From: Choristoneura fumiferana
Taxonomy: Eukaryota; Arthropoda; Insecta; Lepidoptera; Tortricidae
Assembly (NCBI RefSeq): GCF_025370935.1
Contig: NC_133499.1
Span: 5,779,466-5,843,465 of the forward strand
Reading direction: 5' to 3'
DNA: 64,000 nt
Shown here piece after piece: positions 42,965 to 52,981 of this stretch; position 1 is the first letter of the stretch, and every line of letters begins with the position of its first letter. The notes beneath the pieces were generated by a model. The model saw nothing but the letters and a program-made list of their open reading frames with translations, was not told the DNA's origin and did no database searches. The translations under genes were made by a program, and so were the position numbers.

Positions 42965-43054
<90 letters not shown>
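42965..43054. repeat. Long (AC)n microsatellite
   Basis: About 45 uninterrupted AC units, the longest simple repeat in the window. Length in the assembly may not be exact. Confidence 0.95.
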
Positions 43055-43057
<3 letters not shown>

Positions 43058-43283
43058 TATATACATTTATTACTTAAACTTTTTATTTCACAGTTTTTGA
43101 TGCTCCTGTGAAAATTGTAGCTTAATAAAATTAAGATGCTATTTTTTTATCATATAAATTTCATAAATTTGCGCCATAAACCCGTACTGCCTTTTTTTTA
43201 TAGAAACGAAAAAGTCGGTAGGGTTACTGTTTCTTTTTTAGCTTCGGGACCCACGGCCCAAGAATCTCAGAAGCAAAAACTGG

Positions 43284-43640
43284 CCAAGAGCGTGTCGGAC
43301 ACGCCCAAGATAAGGTTCCGTAGCCATTACGAAAAAATCAAGTAATATTTTTCGAAGGAGTTTCAGTTTCGGAGCAAAGCCGTAGACGGACAGACGGACG
43401 AACAGTGCCCTTAGTGTAAGTTTTCGCTTACAAAATACGTCTCGATCGCGTTCGCGTTAAAATCTCAATTTGTATGGAAACACGAACATCGCAAACGTTC
43501 CGCTAGAGGCGCTGTTCATGTTTCTATATAAATTGAGATTTTAACGCGAACGCGATCGAGACGTATTTTCTAACCGAAAACTTACACTAGGGGTACAGAC
43601 GTGGCGAAACTACAAGGGTTCCATTTTTACCCTTAAATAC
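43284..43640 (-). repeat. Family H copy, reverse, split by an O MITE
   Basis: GGCCAAGAGCGTGTCGGACA, AAGGTTCCGTAGCCATTACG and GGACAGACGGACGAACAG stop at the O element. H resumes with ACAGACGTGGCGAAACTACA and AAGGGTTCC at 43,597. Confidence 0.65.
43408..43593 (-). mobile_element. Family O MITE, full hairpin
   Basis: Two arms of about 80 bp: CCCTTAGTGTAAGTTTTCGC...TCGATCGCGTTCGCGTTAAA and the inverse TTTTAACGCGAACGCGATCG...GAAAACTTACACTAGGGG. They join through a core that is the inverse of the core at 22,415-22,460. It is inserted in an H copy. One flank has mutated from the expected TA. Confidence 0.75.
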
Positions 43641-44064
43641 CACAAGCAAGTATAGCTCTCCGCCAAATTTGGGCTAAATAACAGCCTTCGCAGCCAACGC
43701 CCTCAATGACGTCATAGCGACGTAGCCGACGTAGAACCTACTTATTTAAAGCTTGGTTTATACGTTATGCCTATCCAATTTATTAAAAGTGTAAACAAAC
43801 CGATTTCATCAAAATTCTTGTATAAACACTCACTGGATCGAATCAATAACACATTTATCTATAATTCGTGTCTTTTAACTAGATGTCTAATCACTTTTTT
43901 CACCAAAATTCACTTGATTTCAATATTTATTTTTCATTTCAAAAATCTTCGTCAAAAGATGAATAAGCGATTTTTATTTACTTTCCTTGAAATTAAAAAA
44001 ATTGTTACTGCTTTTATAATTGAATAAACATTCTTTGGAATGAAATCAAGTAGTGTAAATAATA

Positions 44065-44618
44065 GGACCAAGTGGCTGAAATAGAACGTCGGATCGCGCA
44101 GGCGTGGGCGGCCTTCGGTGCAAATAAGTCAGTCCTTCAGTCAAGGAAGATTCGCCAGCACCTCAAAACGAAAATCTTCATCCAGTGTGTCTTGCCCGTC
44201 TTCACTTATGGAATGGAAACCACCACACTGACAGAGAAGTCTGCAGAGAAACTCCGTGTTGCACAGAGAGCAATGGAGAGGTCAATACTCGGGATAACTG
44301 TCATGCATCGGAAAAGGAATGAGTGGATCAGACGAGTCACAAAAGTTCGAGACGTGGTGGAAGAGATCGAGAATAAGTGGAGATGGGCAGGGCACATTGC
44401 CAGGATGAACCACGATCGTTGGGCGAGGCGAACACTGGAGTGGAGACCTCTTGGAAACACTCGCAGTAGAGGGAGACCACCAATGAGGTGGAAGGACGAT
44501 ATCTGCCGACAGGCGGGTGGAGGATTGATGCATATGGCTGTCGATCGCCAGGCGTGGAGAAATGGAGAGGAGGCCTATGTCACGGACGAATTAAGGGCTA
44601 CTATGGATGGGTGGATGG
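44065..44618 (+). pseudogene. 5'-truncated RTE-type LINE insertion with 13-bp target duplication
   Basis: The frame from 44,072 encodes the C-terminal third of an RTE-type endonuclease-reverse transcriptase: V-L-P-V-F-T-Y-G-M-E-T, A-Q-R-A-M-E-R-S-I-L-G-I, W-R-W-A-G-H-I-A-R and R-G-R-P-P-M-R-W-K-D-D, then W-R-N-G-E-E-A-Y. It is open throughout, so the copy is fairly recent. The catalytic part of the RT domain and the endonuclease are missing. The insertion is flanked by AGTGTAAATAATA at 44,052-44,064 and 44,619-44,631 and ends in ATGGATGG-type repeats. The TAA stop is supplied by the duplicated target. Confidence 0.9.
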
Positions 44619-44639
44619 AGTGTAAATAATAAAATAGAC

Positions 44640-45380
44640 AAAAATACTTTGATCTATTCAATTAATAAATTAATCGATTTACTGAACCGATTAATTATTT
44701 TGCAATAGGTTCTAGGTTTTCACATCATTGAATGTCTGTCTGATCGTCTCTGTCTGTCGGATAAATGGCGTCTTTGTTTACACTATTCATAAATTGGATC
44801 CAAATACAATATAGACGAAGCCAGTGCTTGCTACCAGTCACACTTGGAGCTAACACTGACTTCTCAATAGACGCAATTTTTCAAGACAAAGCCAGCGCTG
44901 GCTTGCTCTGACGGAAATAGAGCGCTGGAAATTCGCAAATGCACAGTCAGCAAAAAAACTTGAATCAATTACGAACTTTTTAACAAAAACTTATTTCTAG
45001 CCAGGAGTGAAGTGAATCCAGTTGGCCTCATCTAAACAACTCGGGCCAGGCCAGCGCTGGCTTGTCTGGGGCGTGACGCCAGCGTTACTGGCTTCGTGTA
45101 AACCTTGCTTAACTCTCAAAATAAACAGACAAAAGAAAACCTTATGGAAAATTACCATCACCAAAGCAGAAACGGTTTTTGCTGGAAGATTAATTGCAAA
45201 AACCGTATTGCGAATCATCTCGTGAGCCGTATTTTTTGTTAAAAGTGGCGTGTTGTTTATCGATAATCTTCTTATAATAAACATTGTATGTACAAAGTTA
45301 TTGATACAGTTGGAAACAATATGTAAGTAACTGTGTTAGAACAAGCGTGCTATAGGAAAAGGGCGCATTCTTTTCCTCTA
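44640..45380. other. No gene recognised
   Basis: Contains GCCAGCGCTGGCTTG twice (about 44,891 and 45,051), with a CAGTCAGCAAAAAAACTTG repeat-like word. ORFs at 44,997-45,284 show no domain. Confidence 0.35.
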
Positions 45381-45385
45381 TTTTA

Positions 45386-45640
45386 ACCCCCGAGGCAAAA
45401 AGAGGGATGTTATAAGCTTGACCGCTATGTGTGTCTATCTGTGGCACCCTAGTTCTTAAACTGGTTGACCGATTTGAATGCGGTTTTTTTTATTCGAAAG
45501 CAGACCTTCTAGCAATGGTTCTTTAACATGTTTTATCAAAATCGGTTTAGCCGTTTTTGAGATATTTAACTTTGATGACAATGTCGGGGAATTTCCCACT
45601 TTTCCGTTGGTTAGGTTAGTCATGTGAACCAAATATAAGT
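45386..45640 (+). repeat. Family I copy
   Basis: AACCCCCGAGGCAAAAAGAG, TTATAAGCTTGACCGCTATG, GACCGATTTGAATGCGGTT, ATCAAAATCGGTTTAGCCG and TTTTCCGTTGGTTAGGTTA. Near full length, diverged. Confidence 0.65.
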
Positions 45641-45821
45641 TTGAATGTGTGCAAATATAAGTTTGTTTTAAGTATAAAACTAATACGTTGCTTCTAAAAA
45701 TAAATAGAATGGAAATCTACGGCCGTTCGGTGACCCACCGCTAGCATTTAGAATTAAGGTCCCGCAAGTTACTACCACTCAATGAGGAAGTTGTTGAAAT
45801 AACTGATCAATTTATCGTAAA

Positions 45822-45990
45822 TACAAACTGAGACATGGATGCACAGAAAAACCAGAAAAAGAGACCAGCACTGGAAATCGAACCCGGGTCCTCAGCATTC
45901 CGTGCTGCGTGCTATAACCCCTACACCACTGCTGGACAGGAATCTGGACACGAATTTTTCCTATGTATACATAATCTCAGGTTGCTTATT
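45822..45990 (-). mobile_element. SINE-C, reverse copy, 5'-incomplete
   Basis: TAAATACAAACTGAGACATG, ACCAGAAAAAGAGACCAGCA, the tRNA-like CTGGAAATCGAACCCGGGTC, CACTGCTGGACAGGAATCTG and CTCAGGTTGCTTATTA. Sequence similarity to 25,137-25,441 fades beyond about 45,990. Confidence 0.8.
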
Positions 45991-46120
45991 ACTACTATTC
46001 AATGATCAGTTTAGTTGTTATTTTGCGGATATGAACTACATTAAGTACATATCTCATAATCTATAATGTGAATTTATTTATATTAAAATAATATTAATGG
46101 TTTATTATATTTAGTTACAG

Positions 46121-46440
46121 ATATATTAATCCTACTATTATTATTATAAATGTGAAAGTTTGTGGGTGAGTGAGTATGTTTGTTATTTCTTCACGCTGAA
46201 GCAGCTGGACGGATTTGGATGAAATTTTGCAAAAAGTTAGTTTACCTGGATTAAAACATAGAATAATTTTTATTCCGATATTCCTACGGGATAGGGATAA
46301 AATCTCGAAATAACAACCGCTAGGTTTAGAGTCATGACATTTGGCATGGGTGTTTTAATTTAACGTCAATGAAAACCACGATGAAATTTTAGGGAATTCC
46401 CACGTGTTGCCTCGCAAAATCATGCGCCGTCCCATCACGA
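46121..46440. repeat. Family J-related repeat
   Basis: Contains ATTATTATTATAAATGTGAAAG, CTGAAGCAGCTGGACGGATTT and CCTACGGGATAGGGATAAAA, ending near CACGTGTTGCCTCG. A motif set common in lepidopteran intergenic DNA. Non-coding. Confidence 0.5.
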
Positions 46441-46446
46441 CCGAGA

Positions 46447-46718
46447 CGACCAGATGGCCTAGTGGTTAGAGAACCTGACTACGAAGCTTGAGGTCCCGGG
46501 TACGATTCCCGTGTCGGGGCAGATATTTGTATGAAAAACACGAATGTTTGTTCTCGGGTCTTGGGTGTTTAATATGTATTTAAGTATGTATCTATATCTA
46601 TATAATTATATTTATCCGTTGCTTAGTACCCATAACACAAGCTTTGCTAAGCTTACTTTGGGACTAGGTCAATTGGTGTGAATTGTCTCGTGATATTTTA
46701 TTTATTTGTTTATTTATC
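46447..46718 (+). mobile_element. SINE-B, full length
   Basis: GACCAGATGGCCTAGTGGTT (A box), GTCCCGGGTACGATTCCCGT (B box with one change), TGTATGAAAAACACGAATG, GCTTACTTTGGGACTAGGTC and a TTTATTTGTTTATTTA tail. Best copy of this family in the window. Confidence 0.9.
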
Positions 46719-46721
46719 ATA

Positions 46722-46905
46722 CATACATACATACATAAAAATCACGCCTGTATTCCCAAATGGGGTAGGCAGAGCACACGAAACGTTACCGCTTCGGAGC
46801 CACTTTTAGCAATTTTAGGTTTTAAGTTTGACAAAAACGGTACAATAGTGACAGGTTGCTAGCCTGTCGCCTACGGTGTACCTTAACCTAATGTCCTATG
46901 TTTAT
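46722..46905 (+). repeat. Lepidopteran repeat with CACGCCTGTATTCCC start
   Basis: (CATA)n, then AAAATCACGCCTGTATTCCC, GGGGTAGGCAGAGCACACG, TGACAGGTTGCTAGCCTGTCGCC. A familiar motif order from other lepidopteran genomes, from memory. Single copy here. Confidence 0.5.
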
Positions 46906-47181
46906 TTATCACTACTTCAAAAACTGGTTTAGCGGAGAGCGGCGCGGGGAGCGAAGCGGCCCCGTGCGGGAGTTACGTTCAGACCGTCCTACCGTCAACA
47001 TATTGTTATTATACTGTGTTACAGTTTTATATGCGAACCAGCTGCCTTTCATTCATCTTCAATATCGCCATCATCATCAGGAGCATCAGCTCAAACACCA
47101 CGAGAATTTAATAAAACCCCGGAATTTCAATTCAACTGCTGTATCTAATGATCTAGCGCTAGTGTTTTATATTGTGTCCTA

Positions 47182-47395
47182 ACCGGTATCCGCGACTCCG
47201 CCCGCGTAGAATTCGGTTTTCACTATCCCGTAGGAACTATGCAATTTTCCGGGATAAAAACTATCCTATGTCCTTCCCCGGGACTCATACTATCTGTACA
47301 CCGAATTGCATCTAAATCGGTTCAGCGGTTTAGACGTAATGAAGTAACAAAGAAACAGACTTCCAAAGTTTCGCATTTATATAGTGGGATTAGTG
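47182..47395 (+). repeat. Family J copy
   Basis: GGTATCCGCGACTCCGCCCG, TAGAATTCGGTTTTCACTATCC, CCGGGATAAAAACTATCCTA, TCCTTCCCCGGGACTCATAC, TCGGTTCAGCGGTTTAGACG and TTTCGCATTTATATAGTG. Full motif order, no ORF. Confidence 0.7.
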
Positions 47396-47534
47396 GGTTA
47401 TTATATATATTTATTTAGCTATTTAGGGTTAATATATGCATTTATATTTATTCAAATGTTTTGCTCTATTTGTCGATCCTTATTTTGATTGCTCTTCTCT
47501 ACCACTCAAAGGTTGACTGGCATAAGCCCTTCAT

Positions 47535-47887
47535 CCGCCTTTGTACTTAAAACTTTTTTGTAACCTTTTTGTATTTCCTTTTTTGTACAATAAAGAGTAA
47601 CAAAAAATAACCATTAGCAACCCCCCAATGGTTTTAATAGACCTATCCAACGATATCCCACAATATAGGATTAGTCAAGAAAGAAAAAACACCCCCACTA
47701 TGGGAGGTACCCTAAAAATTTTTTTTTTACTTTTTTTTATTGTACCACTTTGTCGGCGTGACTGATATGTATATTCATGTCTAATTACAGCTTTCTGGTA
47801 CTAACGGTCTCTGAGCTTACCTGCGGACAGACAGACGGACAGACATGGCGAAACTATAAGGGTTCCTAGTTGACCACGGAACCCTTA
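47535..47887 (-). repeat. LINE 3' end (47,535-47,605) and reversed family H copy
   Basis: GTAACCTTTTTGTATTTCCT with AATAAAGAGTAAC, in plus orientation, is the LINE tail. From 47,612, CATTAGCAACCCCCCAATGG, TCCAACGATATCCCACAATA, CATGTCTAATTACAGCTTTC and GACAGACAGACGGACAGAC are reversed H. The ends are partial. Confidence 0.6.
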
Positions 47888-48345
47888 ACACCGCATACAT
47901 AAACAACGTGTCTCTACCCTCTGGAAAAAGATGAATAGAACCTGTTAATTAGGGTTTTTCTAACCTATGTACAAGGGACCGAAATGTAGCAAACTCCTTG
48001 GAGTTTTGTACTTTTTGGTGTATTTTTTGTAAAGTTCTTTTTTGTATATTTTTCTTTTATGTGTTACTTGTCATTACTGCTTTGTGTTGTGTGGTTGTGT
48101 TTTCAAGTCAAATATTATATTTCAATTTTATCATATTATTTCTTCGTTTGCTTTTAGTTATTTATTACAGTCCACTCATACGTTTCATTTTGTGTACCAT
48201 CAGTCAACAAAACAAGTTGATAATCGTTTGTATGTCATAAAACAATAAAGCCAATAGACGTGTCTGTCAACTTGAAAGTTCGACATGCATTTGATAGGAA
48301 TTTGTTTTAAAATTGATAGAACACTAATTTGGCTGATGATATAAC
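47888..48345. other. No gene recognised
   Basis: A T-rich stretch gives two hydrophobic ORFs (about 80 and 68 codons) that overlap in different frames. They look like low-complexity translation rather than a membrane protein. Confidence 0.3.
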
Positions 48346-48590
48346 TTAATTTATTGAATCAGGCGTTACTTTGCGGAGATCCATATCAATGAACTAAAAG
48401 AATTTCCTTGCTCACCCGCGACCTTACGATAGCTAAGCTTATCCAAAATATGCGTGTTCATGCAGTTCCTGCACCTCCACACTGTAAGAACACACACAAA
48501 TCACACGTATCGTATACGTATACGTATCGTAAGGTCGCGGGTGAGCAAGGAAATTATTTTAGTTCATTGATGATATAACGCCTTATACCA
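48346..48590. mobile_element. Family K short foldback
   Basis: TTGAATCAGGCGTTACTTTG, TTTCCTTGCTCACCCGCGAC, CCTTACGATAGCTAAGC pairs with TATCGTAAGGTCGCGGGTGA, GCAAGGAAATTATTTTAGTT. The centre contains GTATCGTATACGTATACG, a local palindrome. Confidence 0.65.
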
Positions 48591-48602
48591 AACGCCACAG
48601 TT

Positions 48603-48770
48603 TTTAAACCCCCGACGCAAAAAGAGGGATGTTGTAAGTTTGACCGCTATGTGTGTGCCTGGCTGTCTGTCGTACCGTAGCTCTTAAACGGGTGGACTGA
48701 TTTGAATGCGGATTTTTTTAATTGAAAGCAGGTTTTCTAGCGATGGTTCTTAGACATGTTTTATAAAATG
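48603..48770 (+). repeat. Family I fragment
   Basis: AAACCCCCGACGCAAAAAGAG through GGTTCTTAGACATGTTTTAT. The following 48,780-49,190 contains only AT-rich and C-rich stretches with no feature recognised. Confidence 0.6.
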
Positions 48771-49191
48771 TAAAAAAATTTTGAGACCAATAAAATATTT
48801 TGTATTTTTTTTGTATTTTTTTTTTGTATGTTTGGCTAAAAAATATACCACTTCAAACAGTGTTTTGTTTTTATTAATTACCGAGGTTTTGCCACTACCC
48901 GCGACCCCCTATCGACCCCTTACAACCCCCCAAGTGATCGCGACGCGTTGAAGGGAACCCTCATATTGCAAATGACGTAATTAGCTTGATTGTAATTTAT
49001 TAAACGTCTTTGGATTCTGCGAATCAACATTTTTTAAACTCAAATTGATTTTACGTTTAACAGATTCATATTTTCCATGTTTTCAACCGCAAACTGAGGA
49101 TATGCAAATTGATTTATTTTGCTATGATTAAGATTTCAAAGTATTCCATTCGAAATTCGAAACAAAGTGCGTCACAAAATGCTTGAAGAAT

Positions 49192-49450
49192 AGTGGCGAG
49201 TTGTCGTTCGTTGTACAGCGTTCTAAGGGAGGCCATTGATCAGTAGAAGTCAATATATTTGCTTTACTTGCCTTGCTGTCACTTCGTGTTTGAACTTTTG
49301 CTTAAAATGTAGCTCAAAGGACGCGGAGCGATGAAGAGAAGCGGGAAACGGGGCGGAGAAACGAGCGCGAGCGGGGAAGCGGGAAACTCCGCGAATGGGA
49401 AACAGTCCGCAAGTCCGCTCCGCATTACTTTCTCGCTCTGCTCCGCTCTA
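49192..49450. repeat. Decayed RTE tail and GC-rich GCGGA block
   Basis: GGCGAGTTGTCGTTCGTTGTACAGCG...GGGAGGCCATTGATCAGTAG (49,196-49,250) matches, with decay, the reversed end of the RTE tail at 63,859-63,975. 49,318-49,450 is purine/CpG-rich (GAAGCGGGAAACGGGGCGGA, GTCCGCTCCGC) and yields meaningless ORFs on both strands. Confidence 0.45.
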
Positions 49451-49456
49451 ATAAAC

Positions 49457-49761
49457 ATCATCATCATCATCTCAGCCTACATACGCCCGCTGCTGGACAG
49501 GCCTCCTCTCAGAATGAGAGGGCTTGGGCCGTAGTTCCCACGCCGGCCCAGTGCGGATTGGGACTTCACACACACCATTGTATTACTTCGCAGGTTTGTA
49601 CAGGTTTCCTCAAGATGTTTTCTTACATCGTTAAGCTCGTGGTAAATTTCAAATGTACCTAATTTCGCACATTAATTTCGAAAAACTCAGAGGGGCGGGG
49701 TTTGAACCCACGATCCTCGGCTTGAGAGGGCATAGGTCAAACCACTAGGCCACTACGGCTT
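49457..49761 (-). mobile_element. SINE-A, full length, old copy
   Basis: Reverse orientation: (ATC)n, TCAGCCTACATACGCCCGCTG, TTCCCACGCCGGCCCAGTGC, GTTTGAACCCACGATCC (B box) and CCACTAGGCCACTACGGC (A box). Many substitutions compared with 49,978-50,281. Confidence 0.9.
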
Positions 49762-49977
49762 TAACTTCAGTATACAGGTATTTAGCCTAAAAACATTAGT
49801 TTCTTTTACACGTAAATCGGATGCATTCAAACGCATCTTAACATGCCATTCCAGCTCCTGCAACACGCACAGTTGGCAATTAAAATGATAACAGATGATT
49901 AAGGCATTATTAAATATAATAAAACGAGGAATTCGTCGGAGATGCATCAGTTTCGGTTATTTTTAGGGTTCATCATC

Positions 49978-50281
49978 CATCATCATCCCAGCCTATATAC
50001 GTCCCACTGCTGGGCACAGGCCTCCTCTCAGATCAAGAGGGCTTGGGCCATAGTTCCCACGCGGGCCCAGTGCGGATTGGGAACTTCGCACGCACCATTG
50101 AATCGCTTCGCAGGTTTGCGCAGGTTTCCTCACGATGTTTTCCTTCACCGCAAAGCTCGTGGTAAATTTCAAATGTAATTCCGCACATGAATTTCGAAAA
50201 ACTCAGAGGTGCGAGCCGAGGTTCGAACCCACGACCTTCTGCTTGAGAGGCGATAGGTCAAACCACTAGGCCACCACGGCT
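49978..50281 (-). mobile_element. SINE-A, full length; flanked by TTATTTTTAGGGTT
   Basis: Reverse orientation; intact A and B boxes (GAGGTTCGAACCCACGACC, AAACCACTAGGCCACCACGGC). The 14-bp sequence TTATTTTTAGGGTT occurs at 49,957-49,970 and 50,287-50,300. It is joined on its 5' side to a family G element exactly as at 60,196/60,204. Confidence 0.9.
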
Positions 50282-50290
50282 TTAATTTAT

Positions 50291-50857
50291 TTTTAGGGTT
50301 CCGTACCTCAAAAGGAAAAAACGGAACCCTTATAGGATCACTTTTTGTCCGTCTGTCTGTCTGTCAAGACCCTTTTTCTCGGGAACGCGTCGAGGTATCA
50401 AGCTGAAATTTATATCAAATACTGAAGTCTAATGTCCCTTGGAGCTGTGAAAAAATCAAACTTCTAAGCCAACGCAATCAAAAGACGCAGCCGTTTATGC
50501 TGCAAATTTCCGCAAATTTTCGAAACTCGCAAGGGAATCAAAACCTACAGGGTACTTCCCGTGAACTCAGAATCTTGAAATTTGGTATGAAGGTAGCTAT
50601 TATAACACAACCAACTAGAAAAGTCTGAAAATCTTGATTTTTTGTCTGTCTGTAAATATAATCGACCAATATAATCTGACCCCACACTGCGTACATTTTG
50701 CTTAAGAGTAGGGCTCTGCATACACTGGATGTATTAAATCACTCGGAAAAAGCGAGAAATATCTATAAGACACGATTCCCGTTTACTTACATAGGTATCT
50801 ATAAGTGTGTACGGAACCCTCGGTGCGCGAGTCTGACTCGCACTTGCCCGGTTTTTT
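50291..50857 (-). repeat. Family G element, reverse, near full length
   Basis: Reads back from TTTTAGGGTTCCGTACCTC to GCGCGAGTCTGACTCGCACT and TGCCCGGTTTTTT. It contains the GTCCGTCTGTCTGTCTGTC microsatellite and all internal blocks of 27,705-28,238. Confidence 0.75.
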
Positions 50858-50934
50858 ATTGGAATTAAATTAATCTTACTAATCATTAACACGCTTATAT
50901 TAGTGAACTATAGGTACTTAAATAATTAATTTTC

Positions 50935-51205
50935 CCACCCGCAACCTTACGATAGCTAAGCCTCCACGCTGTATGAACACACACAAATCACACAAACCCA
51001 ACGATCAGTACTATCACACTACACTGACACGTTTCGAACTCCACCAAAGTTCATCCTCAGAGCAACTCAAACGTTTACCATGCTACCAGATGTTAGACTC
51101 TTTCAGATATTATCTAAGGTGAAGGAGCTGCATGTACACACATTTGTTGCACAGATTTAGCTATCGTAAAGTCGCGGGTGAGCAAAGTTATTGTTTATAT
51201 AGTTC
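50935..51205. repeat. Family K remnant
   Basis: CCCACCCGCAACCTTACGAT, CGTTTCGAACTCCACCAAAG, ACCATGCTACCAGATGTTAG and the inverted TAGCTATCGTAAAGTCGCGG, GTGAGCAAAGTTATTGTTTA. Arms present, shortened. Confidence 0.55.
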
Positions 51206-51865
51206 ATAAAAGACCTAAAAAGGTGTTTCCATACAAAATGCCGTAACTGAAAAATCTATAGGATATCTGTAGGGTAGTTGTTGTAGAAACTTAAAATTGT
51301 ATGAAGGTAGCTTTTATAGCACAACCAATAAGATAATTCTGAAAATCTCAAATACAGTATTATCAACATTACATTAAAATCAACACACAGACAGAAATCA
51401 ATCTAAAATGCTTAGGATTAGGAAAGGGGCTCTGCTAACACTAAACCTTAACACCTGACTGCAGAAGAATTAGGTGCGTCCTGTCATGGTTTCTAAGTGT
51501 TTATATTATAAGTTTTTTGTACTGATTTGTGGTGTGCATTAAAGAATATTTATATTTGTATTGTATTTTTTTTCTCTCAATACGGAATATTTGTTGATTG
51601 TTTTTTATTTATTTACATAATTAATGATTAGGCATTGAAATAATCGCTTCTTTTAGCTTTTCCTTTCGTTCTTTCAACACAAGGAGATGTAATTAACCAT
51701 AAAACGCGTCTCAAACCCGTTTCATATAATACTGAGTGCAATTACTAAAACTCGAAGGATGGAGATTCTAGAACTTTTTAAAAATCATACTTAGCTCAGT
51801 GCCCAGCTCTCAAAGAATAATGACGTTGCTCTTACGCGTTATACATAAGTGTGCGTGTCGGTGCA
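51206..51865. other. Upstream region of the 52,373 exon; LINE tail at about 51,480-51,570
   Basis: GTGCGTCCTGTCATGGTTTC...GTGTGCATTAAAGAATATTT with a TTGTATTGTATTTTTT end resembles a decayed LINE 3' end. From 51,700 no repeat partner appears in the window, consistent with host promoter-proximal sequence. Confidence 0.4.
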
Positions 51866-51871
51866 AAATTT

Positions 51872-51908
51872 TATATAAGAACGAGAACTATGCTCGCCGC
51901 TTCACTAG
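51872..51908 (+). promoter_or_regulatory. Candidate core promoter: TATA box and initiator
   Basis: TATATAAG at 51,872-51,879 and TTCACT at 51,901-51,906. The A of TTCACT (51,904) lies 32 bp downstream of the first T of the TATA box, the standard spacing for an arthropod TATA/Inr promoter. It would start transcription of the leader leading to the ATG at 52,373. Sequence match only. Confidence 0.5.
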
Positions 51909-52372
51909 TAGTGACTTGTCAGCTGATCGAACGCGACCTTCGCCGTTGCATGATTAAAAAAAAACATTTGACAGCTCTCGATTAAAATTCCCGCCTTTTG
52001 CAAAACTAAATTGAATCAATTGGAGTTTTTTATATCAATAACTTATTAGGGCATGTGTTTTGCTTGCAAAAAAAATGTTTTACCATCATGTAAGGAAAAG
52101 ATGTGTGTGACTTCATGTCCAAATTGTGTTTACGTGATTTAAATAATTAAACTGGAAAGCTGACATTGCTCTGTTTGAACGCACGAGTTACTCAAAAGTG
52201 ATCCATTATTAAAATATTTCCAAGAAACTGAGTGCATCGTTACAATATAATTAACTTAGTTAAGTGCTATTTGAGACTGGTTGAGATATTTTTAATATTT
52301 TAAATCGTTTGTGACATATTTTGTGTGCTTAGTAAGTGATTGTTTTGACTTTGGACTTGGACGTTTTGCAAG
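51904..52372 (+). other. Candidate 5' leader of the host gene
   Basis: About 470 nt, not repeated in the window, with several short upstream ATGs. No canonical acceptor precedes the ATG (TTGCAAG just before it is weak), so an unspliced leader is the simplest reading. Confidence 0.4.
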
Positions 52373-52634
52373 ATGAAGGAATTCGCGCAGATTTGGGACA
52401 AAGTTACTGGCCGGCGATACTCGAATGTAACTACGGACAGGGAATTAAAAGAGTTAACGAATAATCGATTGCAAAAGAACGATTATAATACTTCGGCGTT
52501 TGAATCTAATCTAGCCGAATGTGAAGGTTTAAACAATAAGTTCGAAGATTATGAATTTAACGAGCGAAGGAACGCTATCATCAATCGATTATTCGAGAGA
52601 CGGCGAAAAGGACAATTGACGAGGCAGCCAAAAT
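52373..52634 (+). CDS. First coding exon of an unrecognised host gene (partial, 87 codons plus 1 nt)
   Basis: The frame starts at ATG 52,373 (context GCAAGATGAAGG) and ends at a consensus donor, exon ...CCAAAAT then GTAAGT from 52,635, so the exon ends in phase 1. The peptide begins M-K-E-F-A-Q-I-W-D-K-V. It is rich in Asn, Glu, Lys and Arg and finishes with a basic stretch (R-L-F-E-R-R-R-K-G-Q-L), with no signal peptide or membrane segment. Codon use is even rather than AT-extreme, and no repeat copy occurs in the window. Such a charged N-terminus suits a nuclear or cytoplasmic protein, but I do not recognise the family. Downstream exons are presumed to lie right of the window; none was found up to 64,000. 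Confidence 0.7.
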
Positions 52635-52981
52635 GTAAGTTTTTTTTTAATTTTTAGTATGGCTATGGCTGTACTACATTATGTTAGGTTGGTTTTATAA
52701 TTGGACGTTCATAAATATATAATAGACATTTATTTCTAACTAAAGACGTTGTAACGTTTTATTTTTTTTACAAATAAAGATGCAATTTTACGATAGTGTT
52801 CCAAATAAGCTAAGATATTTTACAGAAAATATGCGTGAGAAGAATGCTAGTTTAACTTATCTAAAGGTTATTTATTGCATTAGATGATTATAATATTAAT
52901 GGTGTGGATCCAGTATTACTTAGAGGCCAAGCCGGAGGTTGGCCTTTCATCTATGCTTTGACAAGTTTGTATGTCACGCTT

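Noticed and set aside
42955..43060. Regularly repeated tract considered as a CRISPR-like array
   Set aside because: A dinucleotide microsatellite, and the genome is eukaryotic; no direct repeats with unique spacers occur anywhere in the window.
44206..44533. Two minus-strand ORFs over the RTE fragment
   Set aside because: Shadows of the plus-strand reverse-transcriptase frame, which has recognisable motifs.
46447..46521. tRNA-like sequence with A and B boxes
   Set aside because: It is the head of SINE-B, followed by the SINE body and tail; the same applies at 15,448, 25,318, 40,206 and 60,204. No genuine tRNA gene was found.
47998..48248. Hydrophobic ORFs resembling a membrane protein
   Set aside because: T-rich DNA gives Phe/Leu/Ile in two frames at once; no conserved pattern and no second copy.
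48334..48579. TGATGATATAAC on both sides of a K element, considered as a 12-bp target duplication
   Set aside because: The right-hand copy can be explained by a small deletion within K's own terminus (TTGATAT...TAACGCCT), so it is not safe evidence for insertion.
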